A DNA stretch of 64,000 nt from Epiperipatus broadwayi (Eukaryota; Onychophora; Udeonychophora; Euonychophora; Peripatidae), in NCBI GenBank assembly GCA_028023455.1, contig JAQFVV010012405.1, positions 1,507,677 through 1,571,676 on the forward strand. Reading direction: 5' to 3'. A program made the translations under genes and the position numbers. The notes beneath the pieces were generated by a model that worked only from the letters and a program-made list of their open reading frames with translations, was not told where the DNA came from and did not search any database. Shown here piece after piece: positions 1 through 10,752 of this stretch (within the stretch, counting starts at the first letter, position 1; every line of letters begins with the position of its first letter).

Positions 1-99
1 AACCAACTTCATGGCTTGTGAGGGGGGTGAGAAAGAATTGGTATAAAAACCCTATGTTTAATTTAAAAAGAGTCACTCTTGTCAATCTTATAAATCAAT

Positions 100-300
100 T
101 GCAACTATGCAATATGCCAAAATTTACAATAAATGTCAAAGGCTAGAAGCATACAATTGTAGTCTTCCTTGTGGAAGACAAGTCTATGGAAATGAAAGAC
201 CAAGAACACCAGCCTGCTGAGAATAGCATATGAATCAGCCTGTTAGTGAAGTGTTTGTGCCATGTCATGCGAGCTAGGACAGTCAGTAGATCGGTAACAA
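100..300. repeat. Dispersed repeat fragment with small hairpin
   Basis: A roughly 35-bp block around 152-188 (hairpin arms GTCTTCC and GGAAGAC, then AAGTCTATGGAAATG) recurs with few changes at 2100-2138, just upstream of a hammerhead copy. I read both as fragments of one dispersed repeat. The rest of 1-300 shows no gene. Confidence 0.45.
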
Positions 301-1156
301 ACTCTCTAAAGAGTTCTTAAACTAAACTCAATCAATCTTAAATGATTCTTAAAGCTAGTTATTTTATATAATAAATGTGCACAAACTCTATAACTTAAAT
401 TACTTTTAATAGTTAAAACTCGGTAAAGTAAATTCACTTCTAACTGTATAAATAGTAAATGTAAGTTTAAGTAAATCTTGTCTAATCTAAAGTTTAAGTA
501 AATTTCTGAATGACTCCTGTAAAGATAATAACTGTATCCAGTTATTATTCTACCTATTCTCTTCTATGTCTATATTTTATTGCAATGTATTCATTAATTT
601 ATGCTATGCCTTCAGAGCGGAGATTACTAATATTATCAAGGGAGAAACAATTAGATGCTCTCAAGTAGCTAATTTATGTTGTTTTTAGCACACACATAAA
701 TCTCCAACTGAAAACCTACTTTTATATATGTTAGTTAAGCTACTATGGTTTATCTTACTGTAATCCAGATTTGCATGTTAAATAATTACATTCAGTTAAG
801 TAACAGCAAGAATATTTTAAAGCATATTATAAGTAATGAGTTAAAGTCCCAAATAGGCTTTACTCCTCCTTAGTTTATTACTATAAACTATATTGATTTA
901 ATTAATAAACTAGATCATTTTAATCAACTACTTTTTAGCATGTTTTAAGTATGCTAATTTAAGAATGGGTGTATCATAGTTTTGCAGATTGAAACTATAG
1001 ATTGAGCACTTTATTAATTTTATATTTGGAAATCATTATGAATGTCCTTATAAAGCCCATAGGTGCTATATGCCTTGCTATATATATATATTTTTAAAAT
1101 GGGCTTTGGTTTTAAGAGCCACCCCATTATTCTTAGTTTGGACAGCTTTCTTTTAG
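301..1156. other. AT-rich stretch, no supported gene
   Basis: No coding frame of useful length. A 49-nt AG/GT-bounded open segment at 616-664 is discussed as a weak exon possibility among the findings. Confidence 0.5.
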
Positions 1157-1215
1157 AACTGGAACATGAAGGTCCAGAACCATATATTAAGCTGCTCCGA
1201 TCACCCGAACTAAAG
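1157..1215 (+). CDS. Candidate internal exon, unrecognised gene
   Basis: A 59-nt segment is preceded by a pyrimidine-rich acceptor (GCTTTCTTTTAG, AG at 1155-1156) and followed directly by a donor (GTTTGT at 1216). It enters with two bases of a split codon and leaves on a codon boundary. It encodes LEHEGPEPYIKLLRSPELK. The segment is clearly GC-richer than its flanks and has protein-like composition, which is what makes it stand out. The surrounding 63-codon ORF (1063-1254) is only the intron read-through of the same frame. I do not recognise the protein. The alternative is a chance open segment between splice-like dinucleotides, but the sequence composition argues against that. Confidence 0.5.
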
Positions 1216-2099
1216 GTTTGTATATTTTATGATAGCAAGTCATATGGTCCATGAGAACAAAGTACTTGGTACTGAATCCCATGAGTATCCGCACATTTGG
1301 GCTACAACCCTTATCTTGTTTATGTAGCCCATAGTCTCTGATATTATGCTACAAATCACCAGTTCGTCCTCCATTATATTATTCAGTTCAGCATTGATCT
1401 AAACTCCAGATCTAGTTTATATAAAACGATCTGTATAGGGAGAACATTTATTGCTCATTATGTAATATTAATAAATAAGTTATATTTAATGTTATCATTC
1501 TTGTAAGATTTAACTCTTAGCAAACCTTGTAGGGATGGCAGAGCATAATTAAGGCATGCTTATAAATTATAGATAATATTATTAATTTGTAATAACGTTA
1601 AAATTAAATTATAAAGTGCAGTCAAAGATGAGAACTTGCAATTCATCTACTCATCAATACCACCTGTGAGTGGAATATCCAAAGCACTTAATTGTCATTA
1701 TTATTGCTACTAAATAAGCTTGCTATGATTAAATATTAAACGTATTATGGTTTGTTGTCTTAGTCACTCCAATCCACATTGAATCACTTTCCAAATTTAT
1801 GTTAGTTAAGTTATATATGGGCACTGTCTAACTGCCATAGGTGTAAGAGTTTTATTATATTTCTTTGAGTCTCGTACTCCACTCTTTGCTACTACCAGAA
1901 CGCAAATTAAGAGTTCAAGTGTAATCCCATATATGTCATTCATAGGGTAGTAAATCATGGAGTGTGGGTGAAGGAACTGAAGTGTGATCTGATTCAAGGT
2001 CTCAAACTCTAATCAAGATCAGCCCTGGGATAATTTCCCAAAACTCTGGATTTTGTTGCATGAAGGTACAAATATGACCATTACATAGGCATCCAATTG
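1216..2099. other. No supported gene; small hairpin
   Basis: Mostly AT-rich. A hairpin with arms GGGCTAC (about 1299) and GTAGCCC (about 1325) is visible. Short ORFs here, including the minus-strand one at 1806-1997, lack any family signature. Confidence 0.4.
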
Positions 2100-2154
2100 C
2101 CTTCTTCCTCGTGGGAGACAAGTCTATGGAAATGGAAGATATGTGTAAGAGATT

Positions 2155-2215
2155 GTGGTCTGTGCCAACTGATGAGTGCTGTTTAAGCATGAAATGTGCA
2201 TCTTGAAAATCATAC
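2155..2215 (+). ncRNA. Hammerhead ribozyme copy (family A), slightly decayed
   Basis: The plus strand shows CTGATGA at 2169-2175, stem II GTGCT/AGCAT (2176-2190, its last pair G-U), GAAA at 2191-2194, and a very short stem III, ATG/CAT, across 2194-2201. A possible cleavage base is C2202. The CAA before the core can pair with TTG at 2203-2205 as the base of stem I. Upstream sequence (GTGTAAGAGATTG) matches family A copies near 18 kb. Known for the fold: CUGANGA and GAAA flank stem II in hammerheads. Activity is doubtful because of the weakened stem II closure and short stem I. Confidence 0.5.
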
Positions 2216-3019
2216 ATCTTTGGTCATATATTTGTGATTACATCTATACACAAGATGTTAAAAGTGGATAGAAATCAGTCCCCAACTTGTGTGCAAGCGA
2301 TATAGTAAAAATTACAGAAATATAATTTTATTAACCATAATGTTTTTACTGCATATATATATCACATCCAACATTAAAATATCCTTGTTAGTATGTAGTC
2401 ACAAAAAATATGTATTATAATGAAATAATACTCAAGATCTTAAAGTAATAATAAATCTATAACACTAAAACTAAATTGGAAGTATATCACCCTCAGCAGA
2501 AAAAATATTTGATATTTTACAGGATTTAAAGCTATATGATTATAGATAACAAAATCAAATCATACATTACAAACAAATATTAATATTCTGCTCAGAGTTA
2601 TAAATTTTGACTTCAGCTGACAGGTTTGCATATAGATTGTTGACTTCTGGTGTATATTATATACAAACTAAACTTAAGTCTGGTAAAAAATGTCCAATTG
2701 ATGGTAACATATTTCCATTTAAATTTACATTATAAATTATATTTGTTGACATTTTATTGCTTTAATGCAATATTGTTTGTGAATACTACTGTCAAAGATA
2801 TTTAAATAATGACTATAAAGGTCTATGTAGCAGTATTCATTTCATAATATGCTGATTGATTTTCAATTAATAAAGAAATTTATGGCTAATAAAATCAAGT
2901 CATAGTAAACATAAATATTACAATTGTGCTAAAATTATAAAATGTTTAATTCTGCTGACAGACTGCATATGGTCTCTACAAATGACTCTCTATTTAAAGA
3001 AAAAAACGATTCTCTATTT
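2216..3019. repeat. AT-rich; diverged direct duplication
   Basis: A block around 2550-2640 (AAATCA, then TATTAATATTCTGCTC, then CAGCTGACAGG and GCATAT) recurs imperfectly around 2890-2975, giving a period of about 335 bp. No gene seen. Confidence 0.3.
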
Positions 3020-3402
3020 CAGTGTTTCCCAACCTGTGGTACACGTACCACTGGTGGTACGCGAGTTGCTGGTTGGTGGTACACGAAAAATAATCAATAA
3101 TGGTGGACATAAAAAAAATAATTAAATCATAAAAATATCATAGAAACATTTTGTTCCTATAATTCATAAAAATTATTTTAATTAACAATATTATACAGTA
3201 AAGTTGTTAATATGTACAATCGATAACGATCTTTAATGTTAATGATAAAATTGAAAGTATGATTAAGAAATTAGATTTTTGAAGTATCGAAAACAATCAA
3301 CTGGAAGTATTCGAAACTCTACATATTTTTTTTGTTTGAAAATAAGGTTACTCTGTCTCAAGATATACAGAAAATATAATAGCACATTTAACAGGATTAA
3401 AA

Positions 3403-3830
3403 TTGTCTTTCATGGAATATTTTCCAAAACCCGAAAACACAAATGATAATTGGATTTCAAACCCCTTCTATGCAGAAAATTTAGAAAAAGCTACATCATT
3501 ATCAATAAAGGATAAAGAAAATTTAATGGAATTATCATGTGACAGAACTTTACAAGTAGAATTCAAACGACACAATCTAATTAATTTTTGGTTAAACATT
3601 AAAGAATATGAACAACTTTCTGAGAAAGCTCTTAAATTATTATTACAGTTTACTAGTATGGAATTAATAGGAAGAGCTTTTTCTTCATATATTTTTTAAA
3701 AAAATAAGTATCGAAACAGATTGAAAGCAGCTGTAAACTTAATGGTATACCTCGCATCGACCAAATTTCAAAAAATTATGTTGTTCGAAACAAGCACAAA
3801 GATCTTATTAAATTTATTTTATAAAATATT
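3403..3830 (+). pseudogene. hAT transposase, C-terminal dimerisation region fragment
   Basis: The ORF 3403-3699 starts MSFMEYFPKP and contains W-NPF, then LSCDRTLQVEF, NFWLNIKEYEQLSEKALKLL and a degenerate LLQFTS/FSS motif. This is the layout of the hAT C-terminal dimerisation domain in ZBED-like transposases: NPF, then FW, then LS-KALK-LLPFPTT-CE-FS. After the stop at 3697-3699 the same kind of sequence resumes (KNKYRNRLKAA), matching the KNRL segment that follows in intact family members. The N-terminal BED finger and most of the RNase H-like catalytic core are missing. It lies inside the hAT relic in the expected orientation. Confidence 0.75.
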
Positions 3831-3931
3831 TGATTATGATAAGAAAATATATTAATTCGTTTTTTATAATTTTGTGTTTTTATTAAAACCATTTATTAGT
3901 AAACAAAATATGACAAAATAGTAAATAAATA

Positions 3932-4210
3932 ATGAGTCGGATCAAGGCAAATCAATCTAAATTATTTAATTTGAAAGAATGTATCAGAAAAGGATCATAC
4001 CCAGAAATTAGACTCTCATTAATTCTTGATCATCTATTGTGGATTACTAGATGTAAGCTAGTATTTAATCATCAAAATTTTAATCCTATTAACTTCATGC
4101 TGAACAATATAAAGAAAACAAGAACAAGAGATAGCCTGATAATCCCTGAGGTTATTTTTACCATGACTTGGGACATGCTGGATTTATCCTCTCCATGGCC
4201 CAACCAATAG
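3932..4210 (+). CDS. Unrecognised 92-codon ORF inside the hAT relic
   Basis: An open frame of 92 codons with protein-like stretches (LILDHLLWITRCKLVFNHQN). The hydrophobic-WITR-KLVFN pattern is faintly like the region after the reverse transcriptase in some LINEs, but I cannot assign it. It sits 3' of the transposase remnant and within the element ends, so it is either captured or inserted sequence. It is not part of any hAT domain I know. Confidence 0.2.
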   Translation: MSRIKANQSKLFNLKECIRKGSYPEIRLSLILDHLLWITRCKLVFNHQNFNPINFMLNNIKKTRTRDSLIIPEVIFTMTWDMLDLSSPWPNQ

Positions 4211-4639
4211 CAAGATGCTCCGAAAAAGAGAAAACAGACTCAAATTCGGGAAAACCAAATGAAGGAATGAGAAAATACTTTGAACAAAATATGTACCAAA
4301 TAACCTTTAATGTAATAATGTAATCTTTAATAAATTATTTTGGAAAAAATATGAAACTTTGAACAAACACATACATATAAATATGTTACAGTGAGTTTAT
4401 AATTTCAGTGAGTTTATAATCTGGCGTGACATTTAGGCATGTTTCAATGTAATTTGTCTCATTATGAGATGTGAATACATACATGGTCACCCTATAATAT
4501 TTATAATGCAAATAAAATAACACACTCGCAATAACAAATTTCACGAAATACAATCATTTTTACGAAGTGGTACAATTTAGCGTGATGTACTACCAAGTGG
4601 TATGCGAGCCAAAAAAGATTGGGAAACGCTGCTCTATTT

Positions 4640-5125
4640 AAAGAAGAAACTAAGTGATGCCAAAGTGTCATCTGTAATTTTTTTCACCTGGAAATAACAC
4701 ATTTAAATTTATGTTAATTTTGTAAAACATACATTAGCAGAGATAAACAATTAAATAAAATCAACAGTTTAATATTTTCATTAAGTAAAAAATTAATTCT
4801 ATAAGCTGATCATATGCTTTTTTTTAACTGAATAAAAAAATTAATTCATAACTTGCCTTCTATAATGTTATTAATAAAGATCGATATTGCTCTGTATGGT
4901 TTATGTCAGCAGTAGAATGATGTACTCAAAAATTAAAAGTTCTTTGAATTGAAATTCAAACTGACTTTTCTAATGAAGAAACGTCGTATGACCGCCCAAG
5001 TGATTAACTATTTAATTATTTTTAATATGATTCAATTTGTTAAATGAATGTGTCATGCATCCAACTTCATTTCAAATATCTCACTGTAAACACTAACAAT
5101 TTTATACCACTAGTGCTTACTTCAT
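4640..5125. other. No feature seen
   Basis: AT-rich DNA between two DNA transposon relics. Confidence 0.5.
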
Positions 5126-5127
5126 TA

Positions 5128-6007
5128 TGAGGGGAGACCTAAAAATAACTGGAATTGTTCTGTGGTAAGTGCACTTGTTGTCATGCATGTTTCTGCTGTT
5201 AAATACCTCTTGTAGGGACTCTTTTGTATCAAACTGTAAAATTATGTTACTATGTAAAATTGTGGTGCCACGTAGCACATTTTTTTGTAAAGTGTATTTC
5301 GCATATTTGGCAATTTTTTGTACTGGCTGAAAAATTGGAATAATGTGAAATTGTTTTCTTTTAGAAAAAACGGCACACAAAACAGTAGTAAAGCTTGAAA
5401 CAAATTACAAGAAAGATGTTCTGGGGAAAACACAAATTTATGAACGATTTAATGAACTTGTCTAATTTACCATGTCCCAAAAAAGTGTGGTGAGTGAAGT
5501 CCAATGTCAAGATACTTTTTTTCATTGATGTAAACAACATTTTTCTCCTACAATTAGTTCTTAGTGGTCAGATGTTTTACCTATAAGTTCTGAAACATTT
5601 GCATAATGTGGTAAAATGTAAATATCCTGTTTTGTGGCAAAGTGAGAAGTGCAAGCTTCACCATGACAATTCCTCTGTGAGTGTGAAACAATTTTTAATT
5701 AAATTCAACATGGCCCAACTTATCTATCAGTCATATTTGCTTGATCTCAAACTATATGACTTCTTTTTATTCTCTCGAATGAAAAAATGCATTTTTTTTT
5801 GCTGACTTTGAAATGGTGGAGGGGGGGGAATGATGCCGTTATTAAAAGGCTTCATTTTGTGTTTCTGGATTAGTTTGAAAAGGGAAAAATACATTTAGAC
5901 TGATGTTTTGTATTAAATGAATAGTATTTTGAAGGAGGTTAGATTTATAACACTTAAAAATAGCTGAACAATTTTATATTAGGGGGGGGGGGGTTGGGTC
6001 TCCCTTG
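5128..6007 (+). mobile_element. mariner-type DNA transposon relic
   Basis: The left end TGAGGGGAGACC (5128) and the right end, read inward, CAAGGGAGACCC (ends 6007) form an imperfect TIR. Both sides are bordered by TA (5126-5127, 6008-6009), the target duplication of Tc1/mariner elements. The interior encodes mariner transposase fragments in the plus orientation. At 880 bp it is shorter than typical full elements of about 1.3 kb, and it carries internal deletions plus a G-homopolymer near the right end (5982-5993). Confidence 0.75.
5352..5960 (+). pseudogene. mariner transposase, fragmented
   Basis: Segment one (5352-5462) reads CFLLEKTAHKTVVKLETNY and then GKTQIYERF. This matches the N-terminal helix-turn-helix of mariner transposases (FCFKLGKT, then an RTQVFEWF-like segment). 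Segment two (5599-5805) carries HHDN, the second catalytic Asp, and then YDFFLFSRMKK, the DFFLF block with the third Asp. The spacing between these Asp residues is 30 instead of the family's 34, so about four codons are lost. Remnants of the C-terminal region continue to about 5960. Several stops and frame changes make it nonfunctional. Confidence 0.75.
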
Positions 6008-6009
6008 TA

Positions 6010-6567
6010 TTTGTCAATTTTAATCATGAAAAAATACAAAGTGAAAATTTTGATGTGATTGTATCAATTATTCTGGTTTTGATATAAAACAATTTGGTTT
6101 TTGAACATTTTACAACTTTAGTTGAAACAAAATAACAGTCGAGTTACAATCATAGCAAAGTATAACTTAAAATTAAATTGGATGAAACATTTTTTATAAA
6201 TACTTATATGTATAATTTTATTGATAAAACATTTTGACTAATGTTGAACAATCATTATCAGACTGTGAATATAAAATACCAAATAAATATACTAATCGAA
6301 TTATATCGATCGTAAAATTTCTTGAATTCAGTCTCAACGGGAAAGAAAAAATTTGAATTAAGCATTAGTATGAATTACACAAAAATTATATGAAACAAAT
6401 TTTTTTAAAAAAAAACTGTAGTAGTAAGAAAATATTAAAAATTATTAGATAAACATGACTTAAATATTTTTCATTGAAATACATGTAAAGTACACCTAAG
6501 ATTTTACAATTCAAAACTTTTTGTATCTCTTATTTGCAGAGTATGTATGCATTTGAATATTTAATAT
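6010..6567. other. No feature seen
   Basis: AT-rich, no coding or structural signal noticed. Confidence 0.5.
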
Positions 6568-6578
6568 CACCATAATTA

Positions 6579-6694
6579 TTATTATTATTTTTTTCATATG
6601 TCATAGCATCTGCCGGGACGCGAACCCACACCCGTCTGCAACCAACTACTTGCTTGCATGGCGGCTGCGATACCTCTCGGCTAACAATGCAAGA
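6579..6694 (-). mobile_element. tRNA-derived short retroposon (116 bp)
   Basis: Read on the minus strand it starts near GTCTTGCATTGTTAGCCGAG and contains an A-box-like TTAGCCGAGAGG and a B-box-like GGGTTCGCGTCC. It ends ATGCTATGACATATG with an A-rich, TAA-repeat tail. It is bounded by an 11-bp direct repeat, CACCATAATTA (6568-6578 and 6695-6705), the mark of target-primed retroposition. The long variable arm suggests a Leu- or Ser-type tRNA ancestor. Close relatives lie at 58685 and 39479. Confidence 0.8.
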
Positions 6695-6705
6695 CACCAT
6701 AATTA

Positions 6706-8008
6706 CTTTTATTGTTAAAAAAAACAAAATTAATATAAAATGTAATGACTAGATATTTACAGATGTTAGATTTCTATGACAATTTTACTTTAATTTTACA
6801 AATAACAAAATCTAAGTGATAAGATATTTGATAATCACAATTCAAGACAATATGTTTCAAAAAAAAAAATTTAAATAATACTTGGTGAAAACAATATTTT
6901 GATTGACATTTGTTTTGTGCAACTTTATAACTCAATTCAAAGTATGACTTTCCAAAACCTAGACTTTTATGGTCACTGTTGTCATGATGTGAACATGATG
7001 CATGCATAAAAAGAGTTATGTAAATATCGTTATTCTTCTAAAACTTTTATTATCAACATTTCATGAGTCAACAAAGTTCAGTAAAATTTCAAGTTCAAAC
7101 TCATTCTTTATCTACTTCTATTTACTGAAGTAGATTCTACATAGTACAAAATAACAACAGGAATTGGTAAAATGTAATAAACCAGAGTAATGGATGAAAT
7201 TCCATTTACACAAATATACACAAATGAGTTATGAGGACTCAATTTTAGTTTTCCTAACTCTAGTAATAAAGCATTATTCTTAGCAACAGTGCTTCAAAAG
7301 TTTAATCCAAAAAAAAAAAAAGGAATGCAAAAAAAAAAACTATCCATGTGATAAAACGACATGCACGTATCATCACTGGATGTTGATTTGCCAATGAATA
7401 ATGTGACAACAAATATTTATGTAGGTTAGTTCGAAGATTAAAAAACAGATGATAGGAATGATAGGATATTTCACTGCAATAATTTTCATCTATTGTGCTT
7501 TTCTTTTTTTATCTAGAAAGATTATTAATCCCATTGGTTGTTTTTTTTTCTTTTATCCAAATTAATTAAATTTAATAATTTACTCTTTCTGTAATTATTC
7601 ATAATAATATGCTTTATTTTAACAAATTAAGATCTACTTACAGATAATACAACAAAATCATTTAGATTAAGCTGATTTTCTAAATCATTTAAAATGATTT
7701 AACTCGTCTATAGTTCAAATGTTTCCCATACGTAAGTATCTATTTGTCACATAAGACTTGTTTTTCCATTAAGTGAATGGTTGAAATTTAACATATGACA
7801 CTTTATATTTTAGTCACAGTTATTGTTTCTAGATGGTGCATGTAATCAAAAGAAAAAAAAAGATCTCTGTCATTTGCACATTAAAGAGCAGATTCTGACA
7901 GTTTTTTACATTTTACCAATAATGGCATTTTCCCTTTACCCCCTTTAAGATATTAACTATTTATTCTAGTTTACATTTAAATCATGTTTATATGAACCTT
8001 TTTTAAAA
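6706..8008. other. No feature seen
   Basis: AT-rich, with poly-A runs near 7309-7340. The minus-strand ORF at 6774-7007 has no recognisable motif. Confidence 0.5.
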
Positions 8009-8010
8009 TA

Positions 8011-9322
8011 CATCTTTATCCGCTTAGCGATTGTCTATTTAGCGATATTTCGCAATAGTGATCATCATCAATTTGTACCCACTACTTCAATGTATAATCG
8101 ATTATTCGCTATAACGATCGGGAAAAATTTTTTTAAAAATTTTTTTGGCAGCCATCTTGAATTTTGCGGCACTGGTGACATCAGAGAATAGGTATTTTAA
8201 ATACATTTTACCCAAAAGCAAAAGTACATTACAGTAATACGTATACAGGTATACGTATACTTTGCTGTAATTGTAAAGCACAATGTTAGTGCGGCATTCA
8301 GTATTTTGATTATAAAACGTATAAATTTAATATATATATAATTACTGAATCTATAATACCGTATACATATAAGTGTTGAATGTCTTTAGAAAAATTAAAT
8401 TTTATTTAAATATAATGTACAGTACTTGGATTATTTAAATAAAGTTTAATTTTTCTAGACATTCAACACTTATATTAGATGATGAAAACAGCACAACTAA
8501 AATACCATCATCACAAACTTTCAGGAAAACACTAAATACTAATATTAAGTTGCGTGTGTGTGTTCCTTCATTACGTACACCCAAGTGCTTTCAAATCAAA
8601 AGAAAAATAACATTTTAAAATGAGAATTGAATTTAAAAAAAAATTAAAAAGAAAAACAGATTTCATTTAAAATAAGCGTTAATAAATAATTTTTCTATAC
8701 GAGCAGGGGGCGGGGAGGCACTATTAAATTAGTAAAAATATACAGTGAGAAAAATAAACTTAGCCGTATGTTTAAAAAATTAGAACAGATTTTTTTTCTT
8801 TTAAAATAAGTTGCTTTTTTTTCTAAAGTTGACTGTCTTTATGTTCAATTAAATCATTTATAATTAAACATTGTTTTTTAATTTGAATAATTTCACATAA
8901 GTAATAAACATAAATGTACATTACTGTAATACAAGTTTTTAAAAAAAGCACTTCAGTATGGATTTTTTCTTTTCATTACGTTGAAAAACTTCTGCGGAAG
9001 AATATAAAAACTCTTAAATTCAAATTTAGTTTCACTTTCTCTTTCTTTTTGCTGTACTGTACTTTTTAAACAATGAAAATATGCTTTTTTTTTCCTAGTG
9101 ATATAAAACTTTTCTTTTAGATACCGTATTTCGTCATCATTGCCATCAAAAAATCAAGAAAATCTTTGAGCTTAGAAACCAATGTGGATATTTTACATCG
9201 ACTGGAACCGACCAATTTTTTTCCCATAAACCCCCATTCTAAATACGTATTCTGTATATGATATTCTTGCTTAACGATGAGTTTTGGAGGACCAATTGCC
9301 ATCGCTAAGCGGGGTAAAGGTG
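8011..9322. mobile_element. TA-flanked TIR transposon (pogo/Tigger or mariner type)
   Basis: The left end is CATCTTTATCCGCTTAGCGA. The right end, read inward, is CACCTTTACCCCGCTTAGCG. These form a TIR of about 22 bp with three mismatches. TA dinucleotides flank it at 8009-8010 and 9323-9324. The 1312-bp interior shows no transposase I can read, so it is probably a non-autonomous or fully decayed copy. The minus-strand ORF at 9117-9302 only reads inward from the right TIR. Confidence 0.7.
8369..8473. repeat. Near-perfect inverted repeat inside the TIR element
   Basis: ATAAGTGTTGAATGTCT at the left is mirrored by AGACATTCAACACTTAT at the right, and the AAAAATTAAA arms continue inward. The hairpin is about 105 bp long. 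A smaller palindrome of ACGTATAC type sits at 8228-8275. Confidence 0.7.
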
Positions 9323-9324
9323 TA

Positions 9325-10407
9325 TATTTTATTTTTCATAAATATACTATGTTTTTGCTAAATATTGTAAATTTATCTGATGGGAGTGAAATATTTTATA
9401 CCTATATTATTAAAATTTTTGTCTTTTTTTTCTAAAGACAATTTTTAATAAAAATATGCTAATTTTTTTTGACATATATATTATTAAATAATTTAAGGCC
9501 ACAAAAAATAAACTGGATAATAAGAGAATTCAATAGGCTTAAATTAAAAATATGTGAATTGAGTTAAACTTGTGATCATCTTTGTTCAACCACTTCATTA
9601 CAAGCCACCATTAGAACAAAAGTTGTCTCAGTAAAATACTTCAAAAGCAATTTACCTGCATCTAATTTTTTTTCAAACGAAATTCTAACAATTTTAATAA
9701 TACAGTTTATCAAATAGGTAATACTGATAAAATACATCTATTTGTGAAACAACCGAATCCAAAAACAGTACTATGATCATTTACAAGTCAGATTTGGCAA
9801 AGAATTATTTAAATAAACTTGCAGAAATGATTTTGGGGGGAAATCCAGCTTGTGAATTATCATAATAATATTTTCAGTTTCGTTTGTTCAGTGAATACTT
9901 TTTTTAAAATAAACTTTCAGTACATTTTGGAGAAATGATATAAAAGTTTGCTTCATTTTTTTATTTTGCATCCCCGATTTGTAAAAAAATAGTAATTAAA
10001 AATTTTTCATTTGCAAAATTTTATTTATTAACAGCTGACGTCAGAGAAGTCAAGAATTGCAGATTTTTTTAAAGAATTTGATTAAACAAAAATTTTTATT
10101 GCAAATTAATTGTATTAAATGAGACAAATCGAAATGCAATTAATATGATCAAAGTAAAATAGCTAAGTAAAATAAGTAAATTTACAATTTTTAGCAAATC
10201 ATATAGTTAAAAAGTAAAATAAAAATTAGTTACAGCACAATCTGATCAAAACAATTTGAAAAAAAAAAATTAATCTAATCAAATTATAGAAATTCAGAAA
10301 TCTTTTGTTAATGACCTTTAAACATTTTTAATTTTTAACTCACAATTATGTATGTACTAAATTAACAATCTCCTTTATTTTGCTGTAATATCTTATATAA
10401 ATGCTAT
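9325..10407. other. No feature seen
   Basis: AT-rich with several homopolymers. Confidence 0.5.
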
Positions 10408-10649
10408 TTATCCACTCTATTTTGAAAACTTTTAGCAAAAACCTTTTATTATACACATATGCATACACAATCTTACATTTCGACTATCCTGCAGTCTTCT
10501 TCAGAGCCACTTTTACTTTAATTTTTTAAAAGTAAAAAAAAACATTTAGTGGCTCTGAAGAAGACTGCAAGACAGTTGAAACGTAAGATTGTGTATGCAT
10601 ATATGTACGATGATGTTTTTTCTAAAAGTATTCAAAGTAGAGTGGATAA
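10408..10649. repeat. Long palindromic element with hammerhead-like motif
   Basis: The arms of about 115 bp run from TATCCACTCT (10408) to AGAGTGGATA (10649) and are centred near 10530. Each arm holds a GTGGCTCTGAAGAAGACTGC segment, followed by a short complementary stem and GAAAC or GAAAT. This is a CTGANGA-stem-GAAA arrangement with one extra A before stem II. The arms fold on each other as DNA or RNA. The ORF 10549-10752 is simply the right arm read through and is not treated as a gene. Confidence 0.6.
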
Positions 10650-10752
10650 TTTGCATAATAATGTACTAAGTCAGCAAATAAAATACAGTCACCAGGGCAA
10701 ATTTGATATTTCAAATAGATTAGTTCTGAGTAAAATGTTGGCCTGCATCTAG

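Larger units (their letters stand above)
3020..4631 (+). mobile_element. hAT-superfamily DNA transposon relic
   Basis: The left end begins CAGTGTTTCCCAACCTGTGG at 3020. The right end, read inward, begins CAGCGTTTCCCAATC, ending at 4631. The flanking 8-bp target duplication CTCTATTT (3012-3019 and 4632-4639) is perfect. CAGNG termini, an inverted GTTTCCCAA motif and 8-bp duplications are hallmarks of hAT elements. Subterminal inverted similarity continues (GTGGTAC blocks on both sides). At 1612 bp it is shorter than an autonomous copy and its transposase is only a C-terminal fragment, so it is an internally deleted, dead copy. Confidence 0.85.

Noticed and set aside
9117-9302. 61-codon minus-strand ORF
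   Set aside because: It reads through the right TIR of the TA-flanked transposon; transposase genes do not begin in the terminal repeat.
10549-10752. 67-codon plus-strand ORF
   Set aside because: Its first half is the right arm of a palindromic repeat; no protein family signature.
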